From the NCBI RefSeq assembly GCF_002000055.1, contig NZ_MVBD01000008.1, positions 1-64,000 of the forward strand: DNA of 64,000 nucleotides, given 5' to 3'. Below the pieces are notes generated by a model that saw nothing but the letters and a program-made list of their open reading frames with translations, was not told the DNA's origin and made no database searches. This document shows positions 24,712 to 34,571 of the stretch, piece by piece. This DNA comes from Marinicella sediminis. GTDB taxonomy: Bacteria > Pseudomonadota > Gammaproteobacteria > Xanthomonadales > Marinicellaceae. Positions within the stretch are counted from its first letter, which is position 1, and each line of letters begins with the position of its first letter. Made by a program: the position numbers and the translations under genes.

Positions 24712-27700
24712 TTAAGGTCTTTGATTTTTTAAGTAGCTGATCAATAACATCTGAATGGTGTGGCCCATGTGATTGCGTCTGTCATTGAAATCATCGAACA
24801 GATAGTAAAGGTTTCTGATTTCTTCATAATATTTTTTACCCATGGTTATCATACTTTCACAGTTACTGATCATTTTATCTTCGACTTTTTGTAACCAAAT
24901 TTTATCTGACTCAAATAAAGTGGCATTTGATTTTGTAACCACTCTGGCACTCAATGCCACTTCGGCAAAGGTAAAGATGAATGGTGCGTCGTAGATTCTG
25001 TATTTGGCCATGATGTCAGAAAAATATTCGAATGGACGGTTGGACGTGTTTGCATTGCCTGCATCACGGTTCAGTTCATACATGAAAATCAGCCAGTTTT
25101 TGGTCCTCAGATGATTGACCATGGGGTAATGATGGGTCATCAGTAAACGCTCCATGGACGTTATGATGTTCTCATGATTGAGTTCTTCTTTTGTGCATTC
25201 AAAATAATCAGTGTATAAGTTTGCAGTTTCTTGTCTGGTTTTAGAGAGAAAGTCAGAGGGTGCGTTACTTTTTATCAGGAAATCCATGATAAACAAAAAT
25301 GACAGGGCAGAACTCTGTATTTCGGGTCTCAGTCTTGGTTTGGCAATGCCGCTGTTGAGGGTTGATGGTGGTTTAAATCCACATTTTGATTTCAATGTTG
25401 AATTGATGCCGGATTCTAAAAGCCGCCATCCCAGTCCAATGAGAATTTCGGTGATCTGATTGGTTTTGGGGTTCTCCATGGCTTTGATGTAGAGCATAAC
25501 CAATATCAGGTGAAATTGTTCATGGTATTCTTTGGAAGCATATTCATTGTATCCTGCTTCTGATAATGTATTCACGCCCGAAAATGAAGCCAATAGACCG
25601 GTCAGCAGGGTTTTTTCAACGGAGAGCAGCTGATTTTCAACAATCAGGTCATGGGTTTTACCGTCAGCAACTTTACCGAATAACTCAGATGCTTTACAGA
25701 TAGAAACATACCTGCCATTGAGTTGAATGTTCAATTCAAGATCCGTATCCTGCTTCTCATCTTGCTCCAGGAAAATCCATTTTTTCACATCTTCAGAAAA
25801 CACTTCGAAAGCTACAGATTGAACCTCATTTGGCTTTGCAGCATCATGAGCCAACAAATCAACCAAATTAACCGATGCCACCAAAGATTCGCCCAGGTCG
25901 AGTAAATTGGATGACAGTGCCAGTGATATATGATCTGGAAATCTAACGCTTTGTACAGGCAATGAATTCTGGCTGGCCAGTGCTCTGCTTTGTTCATACA
26001 GCCTGATTTCGTGGAGGGATATCCGGTAATGATGAATGCCCCGATGGAGGTAGTCATTGCAGTGTTTTTCATCTGGCAGTCCTTTTTTGCCCTTAAAAAA
26101 GTACAAATCACCTGCTTTGTTGTGAAACTGTGATTTCAGGATAAAAAAATTGGTTTCAGATTGTGCAGAAAAACCTTCGCCTGAAGAAATGGTCAATGTT
26201 TTGCCAGAGATGGCTGTGCGGAATTCCTGCAAGCCTTGTTCCAGGACATCGATGCTTGAATCTACTCCATTGTGAAGCTTTTCAAGGATCCAGACTTCAG
26301 CAAAAAAAGCTTGAAAGAGGATGTTAACGTGTTTGACCACAACCAGGCGCTGACCTTTTTTATTCAGTTTGTTTTTTATGATGTCAGTTTGTTTTGTTTG
26401 ATCAACAGCAGGCGTACCCTTTGTAGAACCTGAGTTGTTATTTGACAGTTCACCCAAATAGCTTTTGAACAACAGGCGGGAAAACAATCGGGCATCTTTG
26501 TATTTGGTAAATGCATAGATCAGTTTGTTGTCTCTTTCATAGGTCATTCCAATTTGTAACATCAAGCCCAGTCGTTCGATTCCCCACTTGATGTTGTAAT
26601 TCAATAACTTGCTTTTCCAGTTGCGTTTGATTAAGGCGTCATTCAGCGGACTTTGACCATTAATCTGATGCTTGGCTATGAAATGGTCATCCAGAATTTT
26701 GATCGCAGCGATGTAGTGTTCTCTGGCGTCTTCAAACTCCCTGTCGAGGTCATACAGTTCTCCCAGTCCAACCCGGTAATCGGTATTCAATGTGGTGTTG
26801 TCATCCAGTTTTCTGCGGTAAATGTCTTTCAGATCGCCTGATTCATCCAGGGTGAAATTATAGGAGGCGCTGTCTGCGTCCGATACTTTAGACAAGTAAG
26901 CAATTTCTTTACTGACGTCGCTTCTGAACCTGAATGTATACAGGCCATTGAGCACTTTGTTGAGGTAAAAGCCGGTGAAATGATTCACCAGTTTTTCAAA
27001 GATATTGTGCAGTTCGGGTAATTTATGGATGTGTGCCAGTTCATCGAGTCGGAACAAATGCCGCCAGGAAAAGGCATGGGCATTGAACTTCAGGACAAAG
27101 TCAGACAGATAGAAAATGGAAGTGGCCATTTTGTCATCGGCGTTGATCAGGTAATCACCCAATTCAATTTCTATCAGATAAAACACTTCAGCCACGAATT
27201 GAATTCTGCATATGTCATTTTCAGTGAAGACCAGCGCGTCATCAAATTCATCAAATCCAGTCATTGATTCGATGTTCTCGAGAATGAGTCGTTTCAACTG
27301 TTTGGGAACACCACGGCTTTTATAGGTTAAAAAAGACACGTAGTCGTTGATGTACCGGTTTTGATCAACATCGTTGTGAGGAGTTAATCTGGTAATGTGG
27401 TTTTCATCTGATAACGTACTTACGTGTATGGGATAGTCCTTATATAGCGGGGTATGGTTGAATAACAGGTATTCTTCAGAGAGCAGTTCTTCATTTTTTT
27501 CTGAGAACAAGCTGTTTCGGTTTTGATGTCTGACCAAACGCCCTTCAAATTTCTTAATTGCTTTGAAGTGGTTTATTTTGAAAAATTTATGTATGTTGTC
27601 GCTTAATCTGGCGCCATCCTGATCAGAGTGATCAGTCAGCAGCGATGGTATGAAAATTTCCTGTTCAAAAATGCTGGATAAAAAATGTTCTCTGGCATTG

Positions 27701-29637
27701 GCGTCAGCCAACCACTGGTCACGCATGTCACGCCCGGCGATAAAAATGAATTTAGCCGGTGCGGTGGTGATTAAGTTTTTCATATCGGAAAGTAAGCGGT
27801 AAATCTGTTTAGCCCGGGCCGCTTCATTTTCGGTGAAGTTCCTTCTTTTGTCATTGGGGTGTAATTTGTTGTGATTGTCCGAATGGTCATGCAATTTATC
27901 CAATTCATCAAACACAAACAGAATGTTCGGGGAGGGCTTGGAAATGACTTTTCCGGGTGAGAAAAACCAACCCTTCTCAGATTGTTTCATCAGATTGAGT
28001 AACCAGATCAGCTTGGTTTCTACCAGCCTGGAGTTAAGCGGTTCCCTTTCATTCAATGCAATGACTTTGTTTTCCAGGGATGCGCCCCGAATCTTGAAGC
28101 CCATACCACCCTGTTTGGTTTTGATGCTTTTGGTCGCTAATTCTTCGATCAGGGTATCAATCCTTCTCAGGTTTTCTGAGCTTCTGGAGAGTTTTGCTTT
28201 GATGAATATCCAGTTCAGTAATACAAATATGATGGTCACACCAGCGAGGTCCAGTATGCTGAGTGAGGTTTTATTATTGTCAGTAAACATACTGACCAAT
28301 GTGGCACTTGAGTCTGCCTGAACTTTAGTTTCATAGTTATTCAGCGTGGCCATGAAACCAGTCAAATTAATTGTATCCAGCGACATCCAAATGAGCAGTG
28401 CTGCGAGGAAGAAAAAAGCATGTCTGATGAACAAAAAGCCATAATTATTGCTCTGAAAAATTTCTCTGTATTTGTTCCTCAGGTCGATGAGCATTGAAAA
28501 AATGATGTTTGAATGATTCAGGTCACTGAATCCCAGGTTGATGTTGACGTGTATGGTGGGTGCATAATGTCGCAGGATGACCGAATTCAATGTCCACTGA
28601 GAGAGGTAATTGGCCCGGCGGTTGTACCGTTCTTTTGATTTGTTGATGGGATTGGATGATTTGATGATGTTCTTAATTAATTGACGTTCATTGAAGTAAC
28701 TGCGCACCAGTATGAACATTATAATGAAAAGAAAAAACCAGCTCTTATCAAAGTCAGTCAAGAACCAATGAAGCAGTGTTTCTTCAAAAAAATATATGAA
28801 AAACACCGTTAACACAGTGATGAGGATGGCGAAAAAAGTAAACTGTGGTTTCACTGCATAAGAAAGCTCTTTTTCCAGTTTTTTTCTCAAATGACATTTG
28901 TTGTTGATGTATTTTCGGTTGAAATAAACCACGGTTAAAAAAAGCATCGTAATGCTGACTTTCAACCCAGCGTTGCCTGATGGGGTTGAAAACAGTGGGC
29001 AATAAAATAACAAATAGTAGTGGATAAATTTGAGTGATATGGCAGCCCCGACCAGTGTCAAGAATGTGCTCAACGAACATAAATGTAAGTAGAGTCTGGA
29101 AAGTTCAGAATTGTTATCAGTTTGCGGATAGTGCTCATAGTCTGTCATTTGATTGATACGAACCACCGCTCTTTTTAACAATCCACCCCAATAAATCATC
29201 AATAAAAAGGGCACCATTCCGATCGTCCAAATGATGTGGTTGAGTAAAAAATTTGTGGTATTTATGGATAATAACTCATAGAAGAGAGTCAGCATGACAC
29301 TGATGATGATGAACACCAACAGGATCATCAGCTTATCACCCCAGTTAACCGAATAGCCTTTGAGTTTTAGCCGTTCGTACAGGTTGACGTTCATTGAACC
29401 AATGACGTTTTTGACAAAGGTGGATTTACCAACACCCCGGGCACCGGTGATCAGGATGGAGCCACTGGGTTTCAGGGAGGTGAGCCAGCGCATCAGTTGT
29501 TGACGTTTTTTCTCCCTGCCCAGGTAAACTTCATTTTGTGGGAATGTTTGCCGTCCTCCTTCAATGACTTTTCCAAATGGTATGATTTTTCTTGTCTTTT
29601 TTAGCATGTGATTTTTATTTTCAATATCACCAACCAA
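24712..29637 (-). CDS. KAP-like P-loop NTPase with inserted membrane helices and helical C-terminal half
   Basis: A 1641-residue protein. Walker A is GARGVGKST at about 65-73. Between about residues 95 and 480 are roughly eight membrane helices in groups. Walker B is ILFVFDELDK at about 575-584, followed by a sensor-like strand (KFIFIAGRDMRDQW). Membrane helices inserted between Walker A and B are the defining layout of KAP NTPases, which include the phage-exclusion protein PifA. The C-terminal 800 residues are helical, with TPR-like segments (LGELYDLDREFEDAREHYI). The first codon is TTG at 29637; ATG 29607 is an alternative. It lies 50 bases after the patatin gene in the same operon. Defence is an inference. 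Confidence 0.75.
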   Translation of the reverse strand: MVGDIENKNHMLKKTRKIIPFGKVIEGGRQTFPQNEVYLGREKKRQQLMRWLTSLKPSGSILITGARGVGKSTFVKNVIGSMNVNLYERLKLKGYSVNWGDKLMILLVFIIISVMLTLFYELLSINTTNFLLNHIIWTIGMVPFLLMIYWGGLLKRAVVRINQMTDYEHYPQTDNNSELSRLYLHLCSLSTFLTLVGAAISLKFIHYYLLFYCPLFSTPSGNAGLKVSITMLFLTVVYFNRKYINNKCHLRKKLEKELSYAVKPQFTFFAILITVLTVFFIYFFEETLLHWFLTDFDKSWFFLFIIMFILVRSYFNERQLIKNIIKSSNPINKSKERYNRRANYLSQWTLNSVILRHYAPTIHVNINLGFSDLNHSNIIFSMLIDLRNKYREIFQSNNYGFLFIRHAFFFLAALLIWMSLDTINLTGFMATLNNYETKVQADSSATLVSMFTDNNKTSLSILDLAGVTIIFVLLNWIFIKAKLSRSSENLRRIDTLIEELATKSIKTKQGGMGFKIRGASLENKVIALNEREPLNSRLVETKLIWLLNLMKQSEKGWFFSPGKVISKPSPNILFVFDELDKLHDHSDNHNKLHPNDKRRNFTENEAARAKQIYRLLSDMKNLITTAPAKFIFIAGRDMRDQWLADANAREHFLSSIFEQEIFIPSLLTDHSDQDGARLSDNIHKFFKINHFKAIKKFEGRLVRHQNRNSLFSEKNEELLSEEYLLFNHTPLYKDYPIHVSTLSDENHITRLTPHNDVDQNRYINDYVSFLTYKSRGVPKQLKRLILENIESMTGFDEFDDALVFTENDICRIQFVAEVFYLIEIELGDYLINADDKMATSIFYLSDFVLKFNAHAFSWRHLFRLDELAHIHKLPELHNIFEKLVNHFTGFYLNKVLNGLYTFRFRSDVSKEIAYLSKVSDADSASYNFTLDESGDLKDIYRRKLDDNTTLNTDYRVGLGELYDLDREFEDAREHYIAAIKILDDHFIAKHQINGQSPLNDALIKRNWKSKLLNYNIKWGIERLGLMLQIGMTYERDNKLIYAFTKYKDARLFSRLLFKSYLGELSNNNSGSTKGTPAVDQTKQTDIIKNKLNKKGQRLVVVKHVNILFQAFFAEVWILEKLHNGVDSSIDVLEQGLQEFRTAISGKTLTISSGEGFSAQSETNFFILKSQFHNKAGDLYFFKGKKGLPDEKHCNDYLHRGIHHYRISLHEIRLYEQSRALASQNSLPVQSVRFPDHISLALSSNLLDLGESLVASVNLVDLLAHDAAKPNEVQSVAFEVFSEDVKKWIFLEQDEKQDTDLELNIQLNGRYVSICKASELFGKVADGKTHDLIVENQLLSVEKTLLTGLLASFSGVNTLSEAGYNEYASKEYHEQFHLILVMLYIKAMENPKTNQITEILIGLGWRLLESGINSTLKSKCGFKPPSTLNSGIAKPRLRPEIQSSALSFLFIMDFLIKSNAPSDFLSKTRQETANLYTDYFECTKEELNHENIITSMERLLMTHHYPMVNHLRTKNWLIFMYELNRDAGNANTSNRPFEYFSDIMAKYRIYDAPFIFTFAEVALSARVVTKSNATLFESDKIWLQKVEDKMISNCESMITMGKKYYEEIRNLYYLFDDFNDRRNHMGHTIQMLLISYLKNQRP

Positions 29638-29687
29638 CCTGAATGCAATGGTTAAAAACTTGTATCGGATTGAGCCATCTGAATTAA

Positions 29688-32186
29688 TTATTCAATAGTC
29701 TGGTCATCATTAGAAGATTGAGTGGTGGCAGCTGGTGATGTTTTGGGTGCCTGAAAAAACAAACCATTGTTAACTTCAGGGCCGTTCAGAAACTCAGATC
29801 CAATCAGCTGTCCCAGTTCTCTGTAGACTTCGAATTGTTGTTCATCATAAAATTGATCGCTGGTGCTTTGGTGAGGAAATTCAGGGTGATTACTGGCGTA
29901 TGAAATGATTTCAGCAGAGATGTTGGGGTTTTTGTTCGCGGACAGTAACACCAATTGACCTTCTTTATTATTGGGGTATACAACCTGGGCAATGGCGTAG
30001 CTTTTTGCTGACAAACCGGTTTTCGGATCTGGCTTCAAGGCATTGAAGTCAGCAGCCTTGAAGTGAATCCTGGTGCCAAAGTCTACCCGGGCTTTTTGGA
30101 TGAGGTTAGCCAGGTCTTCGAATTTATAATCTGGATCGGCGCTGGCCAATGAAATGACTATGACATCAAGTTCTCTTCTGATCAACTCATATGCCCCGGT
30201 ATTATCAAAGTGACCGCCATCGGTAAGTTCCAGCCAATATGCCTTGCTGTGTAAGCCACGGCCAAATAATCCCTGGCGAATGCCTGGGATGATGAAATTA
30301 GCCCTGAACATCGATGTCAGGAAGAACTTGATTTTACTGGTTAATTTACCTTCGGTCATTTCGGGATTGGGTGCCCAGTAGCCCAGTCGGATTTGTAACA
30401 AGGCAAGGATGAATGACACCAGTCTGTTTTTGGTCACACCTTTCCCGCTTACTCCGGAATTTGGGTTAATGGCAGCCCCGGAGATTGACACTGCAGTGGG
30501 TAGGTTCATGCGGCCATTGAACCACATCTCAGAATTAAGGTATCCGGTGGCCTCGCTGCCACAATAGGCTGGTGAAATGATGAAATTATCGCCGCCGCGG
30601 CCTCTGTAGCGTTCTTCATCTGAGTCGACCAATACCACATTGGTGTTAATGATGTGAAAAGGCCTGATATTTTTGAAGGCTGTAATGGGGGTTTTATCTG
30701 CCTGGTTGGCCATGCCCCACTGTCCCTTCTCAATGGATTCTTTATTGGGCATAAAGGTTTCCATGATCCGGTCCCGGTACATGCGGCCAATGCCAAAATA
30801 ATTCAGGTTGATGAAAATGCTGATGAAGATCACGATTGTTATGAACCACAACAAATGGGCTTCAAGCATGGCATGATGATAAAACACAAAGGTGTACGCG
30901 CCCAGAAACAAGCTGAAGATCAACAAAGCAGATGAAACTATGATGAGTAAATTTGTGTTGATACCCCTGTCGACTTCTTTGCTTCGACCTCTGGTGAACT
31001 GGAGGACACTGCCCATTAATCCCGCCAGGCCGGCGATCAGTGAAGTGGTTTCAGGTTCAATCAAATGAAGCCGGGTTAGGTTGAACAGATAAGGTAATGC
31101 GGTGATCAGAGCCAAAGTCAGTGTGATGCCAAGGATCAAGCCGGCACGTTGTTGTCCTATCAGTCTGGATCGGTAGTTATGTGATGAAATTCTATTGCTC
31201 TCTTCATTGAAAATGGTGGTGATCAAAGCAATCAAACTGAAAAATGTGATGAAAAACAGACAAAACACCACGACCATTGAAGTTTCAAGATTGGTTTTAG
31301 CGTCAAGCAATGAACCCCATTGAGGCCAGGTATTGTTGGTGTATGAGATCGTCACGATGGTCATGGCAATGAGCCACAACAAACCCAGGAAAGATTGGGA
31401 TTGTATGACCGCCAACAAACCGTTGTTAAATTTCAGTGGCTTGAAACTACCGATGTATGTGGCCACCGGATACAATAAGAATACGGAGCCACACAAGCCC
31501 AGGCTGATCAGAAAGAAGGATGGTATGGAATACAGTTTGGTTTGGGTCATGGCCACTACCTGACCCACTTGATCAACTGATTCAACTTGAGTAGCCTCAA
31601 ATGACAACAGTCCTGACGCCCGGAAAACAAAGAACAGCAATACCAACAGTGAGAAATAGACCAGAAAGCTGGTGAGCATATTCCTCAGCACAACACTCAG
31701 TAAACTCAATGAACTGATTGACTTGGGTTTGAGGTAACTGCCGTGTTGTCTGACATAATCCAGCCAGGTTTTGTTGTTTAATCTGTTTCTGGCTCCTCTG
31801 GAAGTGCTTAGTTCTTCATCCAAGTCATGGCCATTGCTTTTTAACCAGGTCAGGGCTGCTCCAAGGTAGCCACCGCCTGAAACAGTTGAAAGGTATTTGA
31901 AAAGGCGTGCAAAAGCTCCAACATGATGATTGTCCTGATGGTTCAGGAATGCCTGTATAACACCAGTGGCAAACGATGCTGATCTGATCCCTCCACCTGA
32001 TAGCGCCAATCCCACTTTCTTTGGTTTGTTTTTATTGAGCTCTTCAGGAGTTAATGTTTTGGATTTAAAATCCGATTTTATTTCTACTTCATCAGTCCTG
32101 GCTAATATGGAGTTTTCCTGAGCAATCACCTGATCAGCCAGTTGATAAAATTGCTCGGATGTATTCGTTTGGTTGGTTTTATTCAT
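29688..32186 (-). CDS. patatin-like phospholipase with internal membrane domain
   Basis: An 832-residue protein from ATG 32186, which has a GGGGG upstream; an earlier ATG lies at 32216. The patatin oxyanion loop is GLALSGGGIRSASFATG. The nucleophile motif reads TVSGGGYLG, so the usual first Gly of GxSxG is Thr. About eight membrane helices follow (roughly residues 160-480). The second catalytic residue is in TDGGHFDNTGAYELI near residue 660. Patatins cleave acyl chains from membrane lipids. Here both catalytic parts flank a membrane domain, so the active site must close across the insertion. It is the first gene of an operon with the KAP-like NTPase. Confidence 0.82.
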   Translation of the reverse strand: MNKTNQTNTSEQFYQLADQVIAQENSILARTDEVEIKSDFKSKTLTPEELNKNKPKKVGLALSGGGIRSASFATGVIQAFLNHQDNHHVGAFARLFKYLSTVSGGGYLGAALTWLKSNGHDLDEELSTSRGARNRLNNKTWLDYVRQHGSYLKPKSISSLSLLSVVLRNMLTSFLVYFSLLVLLFFVFRASGLLSFEATQVESVDQVGQVVAMTQTKLYSIPSFFLISLGLCGSVFLLYPVATYIGSFKPLKFNNGLLAVIQSQSFLGLLWLIAMTIVTISYTNNTWPQWGSLLDAKTNLETSMVVVFCLFFITFFSLIALITTIFNEESNRISSHNYRSRLIGQQRAGLILGITLTLALITALPYLFNLTRLHLIEPETTSLIAGLAGLMGSVLQFTRGRSKEVDRGINTNLLIIVSSALLIFSLFLGAYTFVFYHHAMLEAHLLWFITIVIFISIFINLNYFGIGRMYRDRIMETFMPNKESIEKGQWGMANQADKTPITAFKNIRPFHIINTNVVLVDSDEERYRGRGGDNFIISPAYCGSEATGYLNSEMWFNGRMNLPTAVSISGAAINPNSGVSGKGVTKNRLVSFILALLQIRLGYWAPNPEMTEGKLTSKIKFFLTSMFRANFIIPGIRQGLFGRGLHSKAYWLELTDGGHFDNTGAYELIRRELDVIVISLASADPDYKFEDLANLIQKARVDFGTRIHFKAADFNALKPDPKTGLSAKSYAIAQVVYPNNKEGQLVLLSANKNPNISAEIISYASNHPEFPHQSTSDQFYDEQQFEVYRELGQLIGSEFLNGPEVNNGLFFQAPKTSPAATTQSSNDDQTIE

Positions 32187-32349
32187 TGTTATTGCGCCCC
32201 CGTTAATAACAATCATATACCAATATGTTCAATTAAGCCGGGAGTAATCAATGTTTTTCTTGTTTTTTTGCAAGTTGGGATAAATTCACAAAACCGCCAT
32301 TTATGGAAACTTACCTGCTGAACAATGTACATAGGTTTTCTCAGTATAA

Positions 32350-32445
32350 ATTCATGATTGTGGATCATTCAGGTGATTGATAAGGGCAATTGTCTGATGT
32401 GGCCGTATGACATTACTTAGTGGGTAATTGTCCGTGTTATTTGAA
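32350..32445. repeat. degenerate RAYT-end-like sequence
   Basis: The order TTCATGATTGTGG, GATGTGGCCGTATGACATTACTTAG, then GTAATTGTCCGTG follows that of the RAYT right flank and of the solitary copy at 23530-23630, but with many changes. It directly abuts the 5' end of the broken P-domain gene. The rest of 32217-32349 is the upstream region of the patatin operon. Confidence 0.4.
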
Positions 32446-32890
32446 CCTCACGACCGCCATCACCCATACATTTCCGGGAGACCTTGACATGACCCTTACC
32501 TCACCTGAAGGTACAGTGGTGACCATCAGTACCGACAATGGCGGTGGCAGTGATGATGCTTTCAATGGCACAATTTGGGATGATTCTGCAACAACATCTG
32601 CCAAAGTCTTTGTTTACACCAATGGTGTGCCTGCTCCATCATTGGTGGTTGAAGGCGCCATGGGTGCCTTTATCGGAGAAAACCCGAATGGAACCTGGTC
32701 TTTTGATGTGTTTGATGATGCCGGTGGTGACACAGGTACTTTGGCCTCATGGGGACTGGATGTCACCACATGTGCTGGTGCGCCACTGGTGGCATTGCCT
32801 GTTCCGGGTAACAACAGATTGGCTCTGTTCCTGTTGACTCTGATGCTGTTGTTTGGTGCATTTTGGGGCTTGAGAACATACCACAGCTGA
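32420..32890 (+). pseudogene. secreted protein 3' fragment: P-domain plus hydrophobic sorting tail
   Basis: The frame begins without a proper start or signal peptide next to a RAYT-end-like repeat. It contains a proprotein-convertase P domain (THTFPGDLDMTLTSPEGT, GENPNGTWSFDVFDDAGG, LASWGLDVTTC). It ends in ALPVPGNNRLA followed by a hydrophobic helix and RTYHS, a tail like IPTL-CTERM signals. P domains usually follow secreted subtilase or peptidase domains, so the catalytic part has probably been lost. A strong terminator follows at 32944. Confidence 0.7.
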
Positions 32891-32943
32891 TAAACTGGCT
32901 ACATCATACAGAAGAAACAGCCGGGTCGGCTGTTCAGCAATCT

Positions 32944-32979
32944 AAAAAAACCAGCTTGAGTGATCTTGCTGGTTTTTTA
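32944..32979. terminator. rho-independent terminator
   Basis: AAAAAAACCAGC, a 12-base loop, then GCTGGTTTTTTAT form a perfect stem with an A run on one side and a T run on the other, so it can work in both directions. It closes the P-domain fragment and insulates the downstream RiPP locus. Bases 32980-33114 contain no gene; GAGTGCCTGTTCTGCTT at about 33040 may be another decayed REP core. Confidence 0.85.
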
Positions 32980-33114
32980 TTGCGGGAAGCCGAAGGTGGG
33001 CAGTAAACCGGAAAAATAATGAGGACATTTCTTTGGGAGTGCCTGTTCTGCTTATTTGTGCTGTTAAAGTGTCGACAACACTTGTCCTTATGTCACAGTA
33101 ATAGGCCAAGTCTT

Positions 33115-33145
33115 TTGTGGCTTATTATGAACATAAAGGTATAAT
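33115..33145 (+). promoter_or_regulatory. possible sigma-70 promoter of the rightward RiPP-locus operon
   Basis: TTGTGG (33115-33120) and a perfect TATAAT (33140-33145) are separated by 19 bases in A+T-rich DNA 28 bases before the methyltransferase ATG. The spacing is longer than ideal. Confidence 0.4.
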
Positions 33146-33172
33146 AATATAAAAACATAATGTCTTAATCCT

Positions 33173-33763
33173 ATGCACTACAGATCATATATCGGCAAAC
33201 CTGATGGCTATGACATATTGGCTGCAAACCAATTTGAAGTTTTAAACCACTTGGGGCTGAGAGAGTTCCACAAAATACTGGATTTGGGCTGTGGATCTTT
33301 GAGGTTAGGTAGAATACTCATCCCATATTTATTGAAGCATGGTTACTTTGGTGTTGAGCCCAATATCCAGTTAATTATGGATGGAGTAGAGAACGAACTG
33401 GGTTGGGATGCCATTAAAATCAAGCAACCACAGTTTTTGCCAGTCGAAGACTTTTCTCTGTGGCGTTTAGCAACACAATTCGATTTTGTTATAGCTCACA
33501 GCATTTTCACACATACTTATCCCGAATTGGCTGTTCATGCTTTACAGAATGTTAAGCAAGTGCTTGCGCCACGTGGTCTATTGGTCTGTACTTTTATTGA
33601 AGTGGATAAGCAGCCTTTTTACAGCAAGGAGGGGTGGGAATACCCTGTTTGTTTGGGCTATACAAAAGAAGTTATTCATTCCTTTTTTGACAAGGCAGGT
33701 TTCAAAGGAGAGCCATTGAATTTCCCCAACCCCTGTCAATCCTGGTGGCTGGGGTATAACTGA
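33173..33763 (+). CDS. class I SAM-dependent methyltransferase (RiPP locus)
   Basis: A 196-residue protein with motif I in KILDLGCGSLRLGRILIPYL (residues 34-53) and the acidic end of the next strand in YFGVEPN. FDFVIAHSIFTHTYPE is the motif-IV region. It belongs to a widespread family that starts Y-x-G-P-P/D-x-YD and has the LGCGSLRxGRxLIPYL signature. Substrates of that family are not established, and members often sit in polysaccharide or natural-product loci. It is first in a three-gene operon ending tail to tail with the YcaO gene. There is no clear ribosome-binding site before the ATG. Methylation of the peptide is possible but inferred from position only. Confidence 0.8.
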   Translation: MHYRSYIGKPDGYDILAANQFEVLNHLGLREFHKILDLGCGSLRLGRILIPYLLKHGYFGVEPNIQLIMDGVENELGWDAIKIKQPQFLPVEDFSLWRLATQFDFVIAHSIFTHTYPELAVHALQNVKQVLAPRGLLVCTFIEVDKQPFYSKEGWEYPVCLGYTKEVIHSFFDKAGFKGEPLNFPNPCQSWWLGYN

Positions 33764-33809
33764 CCCAAGATATACACACCAAAACAGTGAACTATGAAGC
33801 AATAGAAAC

Positions 33810-34568
33810 ATGTCCATAAACAGACAGATTATTACCAATGCTCACATTGAAAAGGTGTTTCATGATTCCAACGTGATGAGAATGTGTGAAATCAAATGTT
33901 CACGATCTGTGTATTTAAAGCATCTGGGGCAATACCTATACAACTCCAGACCGTTTATGTGTGACACCGGACTTCAGGCCAAAAAAGTAAAATCAGACTT
34001 GGATCATCAAATGATTCCCATGCTTTTTGAGTCTCACATTTTAAAGAGAGACTACCGTACTTATTCCGAATCTGTGCTGCAACTGTTTCAGGATTTGAAG
34101 GGCTTGAGCGGCATCAATCGGGTATTGGTTTCAGTGAGAAACTTTTTTGCCCCAGGGGATCTTGTGTGGCATGTAGATCGTTCAACTAAGCGCCGTGCCA
34201 TCAGAGTCATTTGGCCATTGGCCCGGGACCACGGAACCTTGTATACACCGACTGAAAACATTGATTTGGATATGCACACCGCTTACATGAACCGTGAACA
34301 TCCTTTGTTGAGTCTTTTAGACCGTCAAGTATTTGACAAAAATATAAGCTATCGGGAAAACTGGCATCACCGCCCGTATCAAGTCAATGCAATGCTTCAT
34401 TGTGATTTTCCATTCATTAAAGATGCAACAAAAATCAAAGAAGCCGACCCTGACAGCATTGCTATTCACAGATTTGATACGGGCAAGTCTGATGGAACTT
34501 ATCATTGCTCGTCGTCCAGGAATGAAGTGACTCCAGGATTGCAAACAATATTTACCGCAACAGAGTAG
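33810..34568 (+). CDS. possible Fe(II)/2OG-like or DUF1826-like protein (RiPP locus)
   Basis: A 252-residue soluble protein of uncertain family. Two features hint at a cupin or Fe(II)/2-oxoglutarate fold: a His-x-Asp in DLVWHVDRSTKRRAIRV (H121, D123), and a late histidine and arginine in GTYHCSSSRNE (H232, R237) just before a final strand, QTIFTATE. This order resembles DUF1826, which has FHxD and a late HRSP. It starts 46 bases after the methyltransferase and ends 3 bases before the aldo/keto reductase ATG, so the three are one operon. If iron-dependent, it could hydroxylate or otherwise oxidise the repeat peptide. The name is a hypothesis. Confidence 0.4.
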   Translation: MSINRQIITNAHIEKVFHDSNVMRMCEIKCSRSVYLKHLGQYLYNSRPFMCDTGLQAKKVKSDLDHQMIPMLFESHILKRDYRTYSESVLQLFQDLKGLSGINRVLVSVRNFFAPGDLVWHVDRSTKRRAIRVIWPLARDHGTLYTPTENIDLDMHTAYMNREHPLLSLLDRQVFDKNISYRENWHHRPYQVNAMLHCDFPFIKDATKIKEADPDSIAIHRFDTGKSDGTYHCSSSRNEVTPGLQTIFTATE

Positions 34569-34571
34569 ATT

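Noticed and set aside
24712-29637. STAND NTPase of the Avs type
   Set aside because: Membrane helices lie between Walker A and Walker B, which fits KAP NTPases better than soluble STAND proteins, and no N-terminal effector domain was seen.
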